NCBI GenBank assembly: GCA_035906255.1
Contig: JAMIFM010000031.1
Location: 24,497 to 88,496 of the forward strand
DNA: 64,000 nucleotides
Source: SB11 sp035906255
Lineage (GTDB): Bacteria > Bacteroidota > Bacteroidia > UBA8524
Direction of reading: 5' to 3'
Each line of letters begins with the position of its first letter. Within the stretch, counting starts at the first letter, position 1. The notes beneath the pieces were generated by a model, which was not told where the DNA came from, did no database searches, and saw only the letters and a list, made by a program, of their open reading frames with translations. The position numbers and the translations under genes are program-made. Of the stretch, positions 16,968-24,653 are shown piece after piece.

Positions 16968-18551
16968 ATGACCGGATTTATCATTTTTATCATACTTGTT
17001 TTTATTTCACACCAAGTGGGGTTGTGGATGATTTTTAAAAAGGCTGAGCAAAACCCGCTTTTGTCACTCATCCCGGTTTACAACTACTACATCCTTATAA
17101 AAATATCTAACCGCCCTTGGTGGTGGGTATTGCTGTTGTTTGTACCCATAGTGCAATTTGTTACCAATTACAACATACGCACCGATACTATCAAAAACTA
17201 TGGCCGCCAATCGTTTTTAGACGAGGTGCTGGGCGTTATGTTTTTCTCGTTCTACTTGGTGTATTTGGGTCGTAACAAAAACATAAAATACGTTGGTCCT
17301 TGCAATACCGAGGAATTTAAAGCCAAATACCCTGTACGCAAAACTACCCCGCGCGATTGGGGCGAGGCGTTGTTTTTTGCCGCAGTTGTAGCTACCCAAG
17401 TGCGTGCCACCTACATTGAGGCATACACCATTCCTACCGCTTCTATGGAGCGTAGTTTGTTAATTGGTGATTTTTTGTTTGTGAGCAAAACCCATTATGG
17501 TGTGCGCATACCTATGACCCCTGTTGCATTTCCGTTTGCTCACCATACTATGCCCCTTATTGGTGGCAAAGCGTATGTTGATTTTATAAAATTCCCTTAC
17601 CTGCGCCTTCCGGCATTAGAGAAGATTGAGAACAACGATATAGTAGTATTTAACTTCCCTGAGGGTGATACGGTATTTGTAAAGGCACAAGAGCAGAGCT
17701 ACTACAAGGTTATCCGTGATAACTATGTGGCTTACCTGAACGCTCACCCCGAAGAAAAGTTTGAAGGATTTAGCGGCCCTAAGTTTGAAGCCTTTAAAGC
17801 CGATCTGGTATCGCGCAATGATTATGTAGTACGCCCGTTGGATAAAATGGATAACTACATTAAACGCTGCGTGGCCATTGCAGGCGATAGCCTGCAAGTA
17901 ATTGCAGGTAAAGTGTACATAAACGGCAAACCCTTACCCGAAGCTCAGAAATTGGCACACAGTTACGAAGTAGCGTTTAAAAACAAAGCATCGAAAAAAG
18001 ATATTTCTAAACTGGGCATATCAGTAGATGTTACCAATTACCAAGGCAACCGCATGAGCCTTACGTACGATGCCCTTGCGCAATTAAAGCAAAAAGGAAT
18101 TGTTGACAGTGCCCGCCAATACATGGATGTAGCAGGCAATTGGGATGCTACAGCTTACCCCGCGCATGATTTATACCGTTGGAACAAAGATTTCTTCGGG
18201 CCGCTGTGGATACCAAAAGCAGGGGCTACCATTATCCTTACCAAAGAAAATTATCCCTTGTACGAACGTGCGATACGCGTATATGAGCACAACGAGGATT
18301 TTACCATACAAGGTGATAAGTTTATCCTGAACGGCCAACCCGTTACCACTTACACTTTTAAGCAGGATTATTATTTTATGATGGGTGATAACCGCGATAA
18401 CTCACTCGATTCTCGCTTTTGGGGATTTGTACCCCACGACCACGTTGTGGGTAAGCCGGTGTTTATATGGCTTTCGTTGGATTATGAACAAAAAAGCCTG
18501 CTCGATAAAATACGCTGGAACCGTTTGTTCAGGGTAATTAATTTTGATTAA
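16968..18551 (+). CDS. lepB: Signal peptidase I with N-terminal membrane extension
   Basis: This is a 527-residue leader peptidase, about twice the usual length, as is common in Bacteroidota. Residues 1-105 hold several hydrophobic helices (a DUF5684-like region with LIPVYNYYILIKISNRPWWW). A further membrane anchor precedes the catalytic domain. The catalytic Ser159 is in IPTASMERSL and the general base Lys299 is in DNYIKRCVAIAGDS. Box E is GDNRDNSLDSRFWGFVP. Between these motifs there is a large insertion (about residues 240-290 and 320-430), also typical of the phylum. The enzyme removes signal peptides at the periplasmic face, including those of the many secreted proteins encoded here. It is probably in an operon with dapB. 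Confidence 0.93.
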   Translation: MTGFIIFIILVFISHQVGLWMIFKKAEQNPLLSLIPVYNYYILIKISNRPWWWVLLLFVPIVQFVTNYNIRTDTIKNYGRQSFLDEVLGVMFFSFYLVYLGRNKNIKYVGPCNTEEFKAKYPVRKTTPRDWGEALFFAAVVATQVRATYIEAYTIPTASMERSLLIGDFLFVSKTHYGVRIPMTPVAFPFAHHTMPLIGGKAYVDFIKFPYLRLPALEKIENNDIVVFNFPEGDTVFVKAQEQSYYKVIRDNYVAYLNAHPEEKFEGFSGPKFEAFKADLVSRNDYVVRPLDKMDNYIKRCVAIAGDSLQVIAGKVYINGKPLPEAQKLAHSYEVAFKNKASKKDISKLGISVDVTNYQGNRMSLTYDALAQLKQKGIVDSARQYMDVAGNWDATAYPAHDLYRWNKDFFGPLWIPKAGATIILTKENYPLYERAIRVYEHNEDFTIQGDKFILNGQPVTTYTFKQDYYFMMGDNRDNSLDSRFWGFVPHDHVVGKPVFIWLSLDYEQKSLLDKIRWNRLFRVINFD

Positions 18552-18571
18552 TACATACAATCAGATAGTAG

Positions 18572-18609
18572 CTAAGGCACAAAGAGTTATAACTTTCTTT
18601 GTGCCTTAG
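18572..18609 (+). terminator. Long hairpin after lepB
   Basis: Perfect 13-bp arms (CTAAGGCACAAAG and CTTTGTGCCTTAG) around a 12-nt loop lie 20 bp after lepB. The T-run is weak (TGCTTTTATAT). The arm sequence resembles a dispersed repeat seen in Bacteroidota intergenic regions, so it may be a repeat serving as terminator. Confidence 0.55.
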
Positions 18610-18682
18610 TGCTTTTATATATTAACCACATTTTGCAACAAAAATAAATCGTGCCTGCAACGCAATTTCTGCACTGCTTTTG

Positions 18683-18690
18683 TAGTTTTG
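18683..18690 (+). promoter_or_regulatory. -7 box TAGTTTTG of the transglutaminase-like gene
   Basis: It matches TAnnTTTG and would give a ~50-nt leader containing a six-codon ORF (18726-18746). Confidence 0.5.
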
Positions 18691-18725
18691 ATATATAAAC
18701 AACAGCGTATGATTTAAAGTTTACA

Positions 18726-18746
18726 ATGCAACGTTTAGCCTACTAA
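18726..18746 (+). other. Six-codon leader ORF ending in TAATG
   Basis: ATG at 18726 encodes MQRLAY. Its TAA stop (18744-18746) overlaps the ATG of the next gene as TAATG, the arrangement used for translational coupling. It is short enough to be chance, but the helicase at 22135 has the same arrangement. Confidence 0.3.
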
Positions 18747-19936
18747 TGACGTTTACTATTATAAAGAAGGGGAGTTTGGCACTGCTTTTGGCTATTATTT
18801 ACCAAACGGGTGCTAAAGGTATTGAGAATAAAACAGTAACGTTTGATTTTTACGGCCACCCGGTAAGCATAAGTTACGATACCACTTTAAATACAATACG
18901 ATATGAAAGCGCTGTTGAACAATTTATTAAAAGGTTTGATGAAGAGGTCATTAACCCGCACCATGTACCTTTAATTAACGAAGTACAGAAAACTGCCACC
19001 TATTTTGGGTTGGACGATGTGGGCAAAACATTATTAATTAATGCCTTTACTGAAAAGGCTTTTGCCCACCGACCCCAAAACTACCGAACTCTTGTAAAAT
19101 GGTACATCTTGTACCACGATAGCATGGATGTGATGCTGTGCTACGATGCTAAAAACATTACTTTATACGGTAGCATGGATGCCAAACCCTATGGTACGGG
19201 TTACATAATGAAAGGCGGAAAAATATATACCGACCTCAGTTTTGCACGTACCCCCCACCCTACTGCGGGCAAAGTATTTGAGTATAAGCCCAAAATACTC
19301 CGCAATTTTCTTTTGCAGGATTTTAAACTGAACAAGTATGCCTACCCGAAACTAAATGCGTTAACGCAGAAAAAAGCCCACGCTTTTGAGTTTGCAGGCA
19401 AAAAGTACAGCTATACTTATACGCTCAATAAATCGCTGATATTATACCTGAAAGACCTACCTATTGTTGAGCTGGGCAGTATTTATGTGAACTATGGGTT
19501 TTCGGAAGCATTAAAAAACACACTGATAAAAGAATTACGCAGTACCATTGATAGCATGGGTAAACGGGAAGCATTAGGTTTCATGCTGAAATTTGTACAG
19601 GAAATACCCTACAAAACCGACGAAGAGGCTTGGGGCTATGAACGCTATGCGTATAGCGAAGAAGTGTTGTATAATGATTTTGCCGATTGCGAGGACAAAG
19701 TGGTATTATATGCTGCCCTTGTAAAAGAAATGTTGGGGGTGCAAAGCGTAGCCCTTGTGTATGAACACGACGAACACGTGGCAATAGCATTAAAATTACC
19801 CGAAGAAACGGCCAGCTACTCGTTTATGTATAAAAACAACCGCTACGTAACTGCCGAACCAAGTGGAGAAGGTTATGAACTGGGCAAACTGGGCATGGAT
19901 GTTAAAACCGTTAGCCTTGTAGTTGAGTTGTATTAG
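18746..19936 (+). CDS. Exported transglutaminase-like cysteine protein
   Basis: The 396-residue protein has an N-terminal hydrophobic segment (residues 8-22) that looks like a signal peptide. The C-terminal third resembles the transglutaminase/papain-like fold: DFADCEDKVVLYAALVKEML with candidate nucleophile Cys315, then EHDEHVAIAL with His344, and VTAEPSGEG with Glu371 in the place of the third residue. The DCEDK pattern resembles the GDCxDKA motif of bacterial transglutaminase-like proteins. The N-terminal 250 residues are not recognised. Inferred location is the periplasm and inferred activity is peptidase or amide transfer on envelope substrates. It is a single-gene unit next to lepB. Confidence 0.65.
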   Translation: MTFTIIKKGSLALLLAIIYQTGAKGIENKTVTFDFYGHPVSISYDTTLNTIRYESAVEQFIKRFDEEVINPHHVPLINEVQKTATYFGLDDVGKTLLINAFTEKAFAHRPQNYRTLVKWYILYHDSMDVMLCYDAKNITLYGSMDAKPYGTGYIMKGGKIYTDLSFARTPHPTAGKVFEYKPKILRNFLLQDFKLNKYAYPKLNALTQKKAHAFEFAGKKYSYTYTLNKSLILYLKDLPIVELGSIYVNYGFSEALKNTLIKELRSTIDSMGKREALGFMLKFVQEIPYKTDEEAWGYERYAYSEEVLYNDFADCEDKVVLYAALVKEMLGVQSVALVYEHDEHVAIALKLPEETASYSFMYKNNRYVTAEPSGEGYELGKLGMDVKTVSLVVELY

Positions 19937-19984
19937 GAAACTATTATCCTAAACACTAAATACCAACCACAAATCACCATACAC

Positions 19985-20476
19985 TTATTTCAACTCCTCA
20001 AAATAACCTGTCTGTCGGTTCTTGCGAACGTTATCCCAATTAAAATAACGACCATTCATGGCTACATACACACCGTGCGGCAATGCTTGTGCAAATGCTA
20101 ACGCACTGCCTAAATTAAACAGCCCGTCGCTACTGCCAAACTGTATCGGAATCATCGCCCCCGTAAGCACAATGGTTTTATCTTTTATTCCCCCGTTGGC
20201 AAGCACTTTGGCGGTTTCAACCATTGTATCCGTTCCATGATTGATAACTATATTTTGCTCTTCACAACGCAAACAACTGTCCAAAATTATTTTACGGTCA
20301 GTCTCGGTCATTTCAAGACTATCAATCATCATCAGTGTGCGTATGCTAATATCTAAACGGCTGCGTCCCTTTTCAAGCAGTTCAGGAATGTGTGTGTCTT
20401 TAAAATGCAGTTGCCCGGTTAATTCATTATACTCTTTATCAAAAGTTCCGCCGGTTACAAATAGTCGTATTCCCAT
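19985..20476 (-). CDS. Half-length type I asparaginase-domain protein
   Basis: The 163-residue protein equals only the N-terminal domain of L-asparaginase, which is normally about 330 residues. The catalytic signatures are present: the VTGGTFDKEYN threonine loop (Thr8, Thr11) and INHGTDTMVETA with its Thr-Asp pair. TGAMIPIQFGSSDG also matches. The C-terminal domain that completes the active site of the neighbouring subunit is missing, and no frameshifted remainder lies downstream. This looks like a real short family, not a broken gene, since it ends cleanly on a compact helix. Whether it hydrolyses asparagine is uncertain. It lies 57 bp after the SDR gene on the same strand. Confidence 0.8.
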   Translation of the reverse strand: MGIRLFVTGGTFDKEYNELTGQLHFKDTHIPELLEKGRSRLDISIRTLMMIDSLEMTETDRKIILDSCLRCEEQNIVINHGTDTMVETAKVLANGGIKDKTIVLTGAMIPIQFGSSDGLFNLGSALAFAQALPHGVYVAMNGRYFNWDNVRKNRQTGYFEELK

Positions 20477-20533
20477 TATCTAATAACTGTTATCTAAAGT
20501 TGTACGTTTAAGCAGCAATATTAATCAAACAAA

Positions 20534-21235
20534 TTACTTTTTTGGACCCTTAGGTTGCAAGGGGCGTATTTCATAATTCACCGTGTGGTAATTATCTGGG
20601 GTTTCTAAAATTTGCTTTATCGCAGTACCCACATCTTCAGGCATCAGCATATAATCATGCGGCTGTATGCCGGGACTGTGTTTAAAAAACTCTGTTTTAA
20701 CCGAACCGGGATAAATACAGGTAACCTTTATCCTGAAATCTCGAACCTCTTTATACAACGCCTCAGTAAGTCCCCGCACAGCAAACTTTGTACTGCTATA
20801 TGCTCCCACCTGCGGGTACCCCTCAAGCCCTGCCACCGATGCGATGTTAATAATATGTCCGTACTCTTGGCTCTTCATTATCGGCAACACCAATTTGCAG
20901 CAATAAAAAGTACCGCTCACATTGGTATCATACATAGTATGCCACTCTTCAAGGGTGGTATCTTCCAAATAACCAAAATATCCCAAACCTGCATTGTTTA
21001 TCAAAATATGAACCTCATTGCCAAAACGCTCCTGTGTTTTTTGCACCGATGATTTCACCTCTTCAAAATTCCTAACATCGGTTTTAATAAAAAGAAAATC
21101 AGAATGTTCGTAATCGGGTGTGGTCAACCCAAATCCCGCTACACGGCAACCGTTTGCCAATAATTGTTGCACTACGGCCTTACCTATTCCCTTGCTAACT
21201 CCGGTAACAATTGCTGTTTTTCCCTTTAGTTCCAT
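20534..21235 (-). CDS. Short-chain dehydrogenase/reductase (SDR)
   Basis: This is a classical SDR of 233 residues from the ATG at 21235. The Rossmann motif is TGVSKGIGKA (residues ~11-20), then NNAGLGYFG, ASVAG with the catalytic Ser, and the YSSTK motif giving Tyr and Lys. It is an NAD(P)(H)-dependent oxidoreductase with unknown substrate. An upstream start at 21304 would add 23 residues of Cys-rich sequence, but a perfect TACCTTTG -7 box lies at 21240-21247, 4 bp before the chosen ATG, so the longer form cannot be made from that promoter. It is probably cotranscribed with the short asparaginase gene. Confidence 0.88.
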   Translation of the reverse strand: MELKGKTAIVTGVSKGIGKAVVQQLLANGCRVAGFGLTTPDYEHSDFLFIKTDVRNFEEVKSSVQKTQERFGNEVHILINNAGLGYFGYLEDTTLEEWHTMYDTNVSGTFYCCKLVLPIMKSQEYGHIINIASVAGLEGYPQVGAYSSTKFAVRGLTEALYKEVRDFRIKVTCIYPGSVKTEFFKHSPGIQPHDYMLMPEDVGTAIKQILETPDNYHTVNYEIRPLQPKGPKK

Positions 21236-21239
21236 GCCG

Positions 21240-21247
21240 CAAAGGTA
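21240..21247 (-). promoter_or_regulatory. -7 box TACCTTTG of the SDR gene
   Basis: It matches TAnnTTTG and ends 4 bp before the ATG at 21235. It fixes the SDR start and suggests a leaderless message. Confidence 0.65.
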
Positions 21248-21353
21248 GCGCAAAAAACAAGCGCAGCTATTGTGTAAATCCTTTCCGCTAATGGGTTTTG
21301 TCACCCCGTATGTTAAAAATTTACAAGAATGCTAAAGAACCAATAACTGTTTG

Positions 21354-21361
21354 TACCTTTG
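21354..21361 (+). promoter_or_regulatory. -7 box TACCTTTG of the cold-shock-domain gene
   Basis: It matches TAnnTTTG and precedes a ~70-nt leader before the ATG at 21436. Confidence 0.55.
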
Positions 21362-21435
21362 CACCATCCACTTATTCTGCTATTTTCTAACCAATCTGAC
21401 CGGATCGAATGGATATCAACAACAATTAATACCCC

Positions 21436-21891
21436 ATGGCGAGATCAAAAGAGACACAAGGAAAAAAAGAAAACGACAAAAAGAAAGAGAAGAAAAGGAA
21501 AGAAAAAGAGGAGAAAAGAGAAGAGCGCAAAGCCAATTATAAAAAAGGCAAAAGCCTTGAAGAAATGATGGCTTATGTGGATGAGAACGGGAACATATCT
21601 AATACCCCGCCCGACCCCAAAAAAATGCGTGAAATACGCACCGAAGACATTGTTACCGGTGCTGCACATCGCGAACCTGATGATGCTCCTGACGCACCAA
21701 GAACCGGTACGGTTACCTTTTTTAACGACACAAAAGGGTATGGCTTTATTAAGGATGCCAAAACAGGTGAAACTGTATTTGTGCATGCCAACAGTTTAGT
21801 TAAACCTATAAAAGAAAACAATAAAGTAAGCTTTATTGCAGAAAAAGGCCCTAAAGGACTTACAGCCACTAACGTTACTATTATCGGATAA
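21436..21891 (+). CDS. Cold-shock-domain protein with charged N-terminal tail
   Basis: The protein has 151 residues. Residues 1-40 are almost entirely Lys, Glu and Arg (a poly-charged helix, KKKEKKRKEKEEKREERK). A linker with SLEEMMAYVDENGNISNTPPDP follows, and residues ~88-150 form a cold-shock OB fold with RNP1-like KGYGFI and RNP2-like VFVHA. The layout is a Bacteroidota family in which a basic/acidic tail is added to a CspA-like domain. The likely role is single-stranded RNA binding or chaperoning. It lies just upstream of an RhlE-type helicase and a second CspA, so the three make a likely RNA-remodelling cluster. The downstream hairpin begins in its own stop codon. Confidence 0.9.
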   Translation: MARSKETQGKKENDKKKEKKRKEKEEKREERKANYKKGKSLEEMMAYVDENGNISNTPPDPKKMREIRTEDIVTGAAHREPDDAPDAPRTGTVTFFNDTKGYGFIKDAKTGETVFVHANSLVKPIKENNKVSFIAEKGPKGLTATNVTIIG

Positions 21892-21915
21892 TTCGTGTTC
21901 AATAGAACACGAATT
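21890..21915. terminator. Perfect hairpin overlapping the stop codon of the cold-shock-domain gene
   Basis: AATTCGTGTTC and GAACACGAATT make perfect 11-bp arms around AATA. The left arm begins in the TAA stop. There is no clear T-run, so it may be an mRNA-stability or regulatory stem and not a classical terminator. Confidence 0.5.
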
Positions 21916-21968
21916 ACGTGTAAGTCATTCTTTTTCAGAAAAATGATAGTTAACCCCCGATAAAGTAT

Positions 21969-21976
21969 TACCTTTG
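21969..21976 (+). promoter_or_regulatory. -7 box TACCTTTG of the RhlE-type helicase gene
   Basis: It matches TAnnTTTG and would give a long ~150-nt leader before 22135, a feature common in cold-regulated RNA helicase genes. Confidence 0.55.
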
Positions 21977-22069
21977 CATTACTTTCTTAAGGAAGATTGT
22001 ATCTCAATCTGTTTGTAATCCCCTCCTACAATCCGAATAATTTTACACTTTTCTTTAACACAGGTTGTG

Positions 22070-22135
22070 ATGGCACTACAATGTGTACATCAATGCCTGC
22101 TGATAAGTATGACGAAATATTATATAAATAGTTAA
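22070..22135 (+). other. 21-codon leader ORF ending in TAATG at the helicase start
   Basis: ATG at 22070 encodes a 21-residue peptide starting MALQCVHQC. Its TAA (22133-22135) overlaps the helicase ATG as TAATG. This is the same overlap as at 18746. Translation is unproven. Confidence 0.35.
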
Positions 22136-23379
22136 TGACATTTTCAAAGTTACAATTGAGCGCGAAGTTAACCGACGTGCTTGACGAATTGGGCTATACA
22201 ACCCCCACTCCTATCCAAAGCAAGGCTATCCCTTATATTTTAGACGGAAAAGATATTTTTGGATGTGCCCAAACAGGTACAGGAAAAACAGCAGCATTTG
22301 CACTGCCTATGATACAAATGCTGGATGCTGAAAAAATACCGGGTACGGCAGCCACAATTAAGGCTCTTATTTTAGCTCCCACCCGTGAACTTGCTTTGCA
22401 AATAAGCGAAAACGTTAGTTCGTACAGTAAAAACACCATACTAAAACACACTACAATATTTGGCGGGGTATCACAATACCACCAAGCAAAAGAAATACGC
22501 AGCGGGGTTGATATTTTAATTGCCACCCCCGGCAGGTTGCTTGATTTGATGCAGCAAAATATTGTAAAACTTTCTCAGGTAAAATACCTTGTGTTTGATG
22601 AAGCCGACCGTATGCTGGATATGGGCTTTATACACGACATTAAAAAGATAATAGCAAAATTGCCTTACAAGCGTCAGACAGTATTCTTTTCTGCTACCGC
22701 ATCAAAAGAGATTATGGCCTTGGCGGAAACCATTTTATTTAAACCTATAAAGGTTGAAGTAAGTCCTGTATCATCAACTACTGAATTGGTTGAGCAATCA
22801 GTGTATTATGTAAGCAAAGACGATAAAAAGTTGCTGCTTAAGCACCTTATCATAGAAAATGCAATTGAACACGCCCTTGTTTTTACCCGCACTAAGCACG
22901 GAGCTGATAAGGTGGTGAGACAATTGAAACGCGACGGTATTGCTGCAATGGCCATACACGGTAATAAATCACAAAACGAACGGGTAAAAGCCCTGAAACA
23001 GTTTAAAGACAAAACTATCCGTGTGCTGGTGGCTACTGACGTAGCATCGCGCGGTATTGATGTTGAAAAACTAAGCCACGTAATTAACTACGACCTGCCC
23101 AATGAGCCCGAATCATACGTGCACCGCATAGGCCGCACAGGCAGGGCGGGAGAAAACGGTATAGCCATGTCGTTTTGTGCCGCTGATGAGGTAGAGTATT
23201 TACGCGATATTCAAAAACTGATTAAGAAAACCGTTGATGTGGTAGAAGACCACCCGTTTGCACAAATATTTGCCGTGAGTGCCCCACCCAAGAGCATACA
23301 ACAGCAACAACGCAACCACAAAGCCGCTTATGCAAGAAGCCGTCGTAACAACAACCGTTCAAGGGCTTACAGCGCATAA
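22135..23379 (+). CDS. rhlE: DEAD-box RNA helicase (RhlE type)
   Basis: The 414-residue ATP-dependent RNA helicase probably remodels structured RNA and ribosome precursors. All motifs are present: the Q-motif TPTPIQSKAIP, Walker A AQTGTGKTAAF, PTRELALQ, TPGRLLDL, DEADRMLDMGF, SATASKEI, and in the second lobe ATDVASRGIDV and YVHRIGRTGRAG. The RLLDLMQQ and DEADRMLDMGF forms match RhlE. The C-terminal tail is short, about 30 residues, and rich in Gln, Arg and Asn (QQQQRNHKAAYARSRRNNNR), typical for added RNA contact. The long leader with its ORF, and the flanking cold-shock genes, suggest cold-stress control. Confidence 0.93.
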   Translation: MTFSKLQLSAKLTDVLDELGYTTPTPIQSKAIPYILDGKDIFGCAQTGTGKTAAFALPMIQMLDAEKIPGTAATIKALILAPTRELALQISENVSSYSKNTILKHTTIFGGVSQYHQAKEIRSGVDILIATPGRLLDLMQQNIVKLSQVKYLVFDEADRMLDMGFIHDIKKIIAKLPYKRQTVFFSATASKEIMALAETILFKPIKVEVSPVSSTTELVEQSVYYVSKDDKKLLLKHLIIENAIEHALVFTRTKHGADKVVRQLKRDGIAAMAIHGNKSQNERVKALKQFKDKTIRVLVATDVASRGIDVEKLSHVINYDLPNEPESYVHRIGRTGRAGENGIAMSFCAADEVEYLRDIQKLIKKTVDVVEDHPFAQIFAVSAPPKSIQQQQRNHKAAYARSRRNNNRSRAYSA

Positions 23380-23427
23380 GCATTAAATTATAAAACCCAA
23401 TTTTAAATAACACAATCAATAAATTTT

Positions 23428-23619
23428 ATGGAAAAAGGTACAGTTAAATTTTTTAACGACTCTAAAGGTTTCGGTTTCATCAAAAGGGACAACGGCGGTG
23501 CCGACATTTTTGTTCACATCTCTGAATGCAAAGATGAATTGAGAGAAGATGATACCGTTGAGTTCGAAGTAAAAGAATCGAACAGAGGCCTTAATGCAGC
23601 CAACGTAAGAAGGGTGTAA
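23428..23619 (+). CDS. Cold-shock protein, CspA family
   Basis: The 63-residue protein is a single cold-shock OB fold with all hallmarks: GTVKFFNDSKGFGFIKRDNGGADIFVHISE, with RNP1 KGFGFI at ~13-18 and RNP2 IFVHI at ~27-31. It binds single-stranded RNA or DNA and melts secondary structure. It lies 48 bp after the helicase gene and is followed by a strong terminator, so it is either the last gene of the cluster or has its own start in the gap. It is shorter than the upstream cold-shock-domain protein, with no charged tail. Confidence 0.95.
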   Translation: MEKGTVKFFNDSKGFGFIKRDNGGADIFVHISECKDELREDDTVEFEVKESNRGLNAANVRRV

Positions 23620-23642
23620 TCGAAAACGAAAAAACGATTGAG

Positions 23643-23677
23643 AAGGCCGGATATATTAAAAACCGGCCTTTTTTTAT
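23643..23677. terminator. Intrinsic terminator after the CspA gene
   Basis: AAGGCCGG and CCGGCCTT arms with a 12-nt loop and a run of T. The T-run ends directly at the stop codon of the convergent prmC gene (23680). Confidence 0.9.
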
Positions 23678-23679
23678 TT

Positions 23680-24453
23680 TTAGGACTTTACAGCACTTAT
23701 CATACGCTGGCGGCCTTGCATATCTGCATACACTTCAACCTTTGCAAAACCTTTTTGTTCAAGCATTACTTTAGTTTCAGTACCAAATTGCTCGTTAATC
23801 TCAAAATACAGCTTACCTCCGGCCTTTAAATTCAGCAAGGCAAAATCAGCAATAGTGCTATAATATTTCAAAGGGTCGGTATCAGGTACAAAAAGAGCCT
23901 CAGCAGGTTCAAACTCAAGCACATTAGGCTGCATTTCAGCCTTTTCCTTTTCAGTAACATACGGCGGGTTTGATACAATGGTATCAAAGCTTCCCAACTC
24001 ATCCCACCATGCTGTTTCAAAAATATCGCGAAGCAAAAATTTATTCTCTTTATCGCGTTGCAGCAAACTCAAAGCGTTTTGCCTTGCCAGCCTCACAGCC
24101 GTTTCCGAAGCATCAATAGCATACACCTCGGCCTCAGGCAAACTGTGTTTAAGTGCTATCGCAATACAGCCGCTACCCGTGCCTATATCAAGCATTCGGG
24201 GGGCTGTTGCGGTATTTTGCTTCACTATCAGTTCCACCAGTTCTTCAGTCTCCCGTCGGGGTATCAATACCTCCGGATGAACCACCAAACGCAACCCGTA
24301 AAAATATGCCACGCCTAAAACGTATTGCACCGGTTCATGAGTAAGCAAACGTTGCAAAACTATATCTATTGCTTCAGCCTCAATAGGTTTCATAAATTCG
24401 TCCTTGTTCATGCGCAATTGCACGGAGCTAAGTTTAAGCACTTCGGTAAACAC
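23680..24453 (-). CDS. prmC: Release-factor glutamine methyltransferase (N-terminus possibly longer)
   Basis: PrmC/HemK methylates the GGQ glutamine of peptide chain release factors. Visible motifs are THEPVQYVLG, VLIPRRETEELVE, the SAM-binding LDIGTGSGCIAIAL, and the catalytic NPPYV (162-165), with the typical 250+ residue length. The GTG at 24453 is the first usable canonical start, giving 257 residues. The same frame stays open upstream to a stop at 24601-24603. That stretch encodes a peptide (QQQCSLILQNIYPKVEADS) that looks like the normal PrmC N-terminal helix, yet contains no ATG, GTG or TTG. Either an ATT near 24540 starts translation or the first ~30 residues are lost. The gene is convergent with the CspA gene. 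Confidence 0.9.
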   Translation of the reverse strand: MFTEVLKLSSVQLRMNKDEFMKPIEAEAIDIVLQRLLTHEPVQYVLGVAYFYGLRLVVHPEVLIPRRETEELVELIVKQNTATAPRMLDIGTGSGCIAIALKHSLPEAEVYAIDASETAVRLARQNALSLLQRDKENKFLLRDIFETAWWDELGSFDTIVSNPPYVTEKEKAEMQPNVLEFEPAEALFVPDTDPLKYYSTIADFALLNLKAGGKLYFEINEQFGTETKVMLEQKGFAKVEVYADMQGRQRMISAVKS

Positions 24454-24601
24454 ATATTGTACAATACTGTCTGCCTCAACTTTGGGATAGATGTTTTGCA
24501 GTATCAGCGAACATTGCTGTTGCTTTGCAAAAAGGGTAATATTGTTGGCTAAAGAGAGAATAGTAATTGCTTTTAAGTCCTGTAATTGGCCTGTTAATGC
24601 C

Positions 24602-24609
24602 TATTTTTG
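24602..24609 (+). promoter_or_regulatory. -7 box TATTTTTG of ribD
   Basis: It matches TAnnTTTG and lies ~45 bp before the TTG start of ribD. No FMN riboswitch-like structure lies in this short leader. Confidence 0.5.
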
Positions 24610-24653
24610 TTACAATTTTAACACCAAAAACTGCCTTTTAAAAATTAATCCGT

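Noticed and set aside
24602..24653. FMN riboswitch upstream of ribD
   Set aside because: The leader is only about 45 nt and lacks the conserved FMN-element core.
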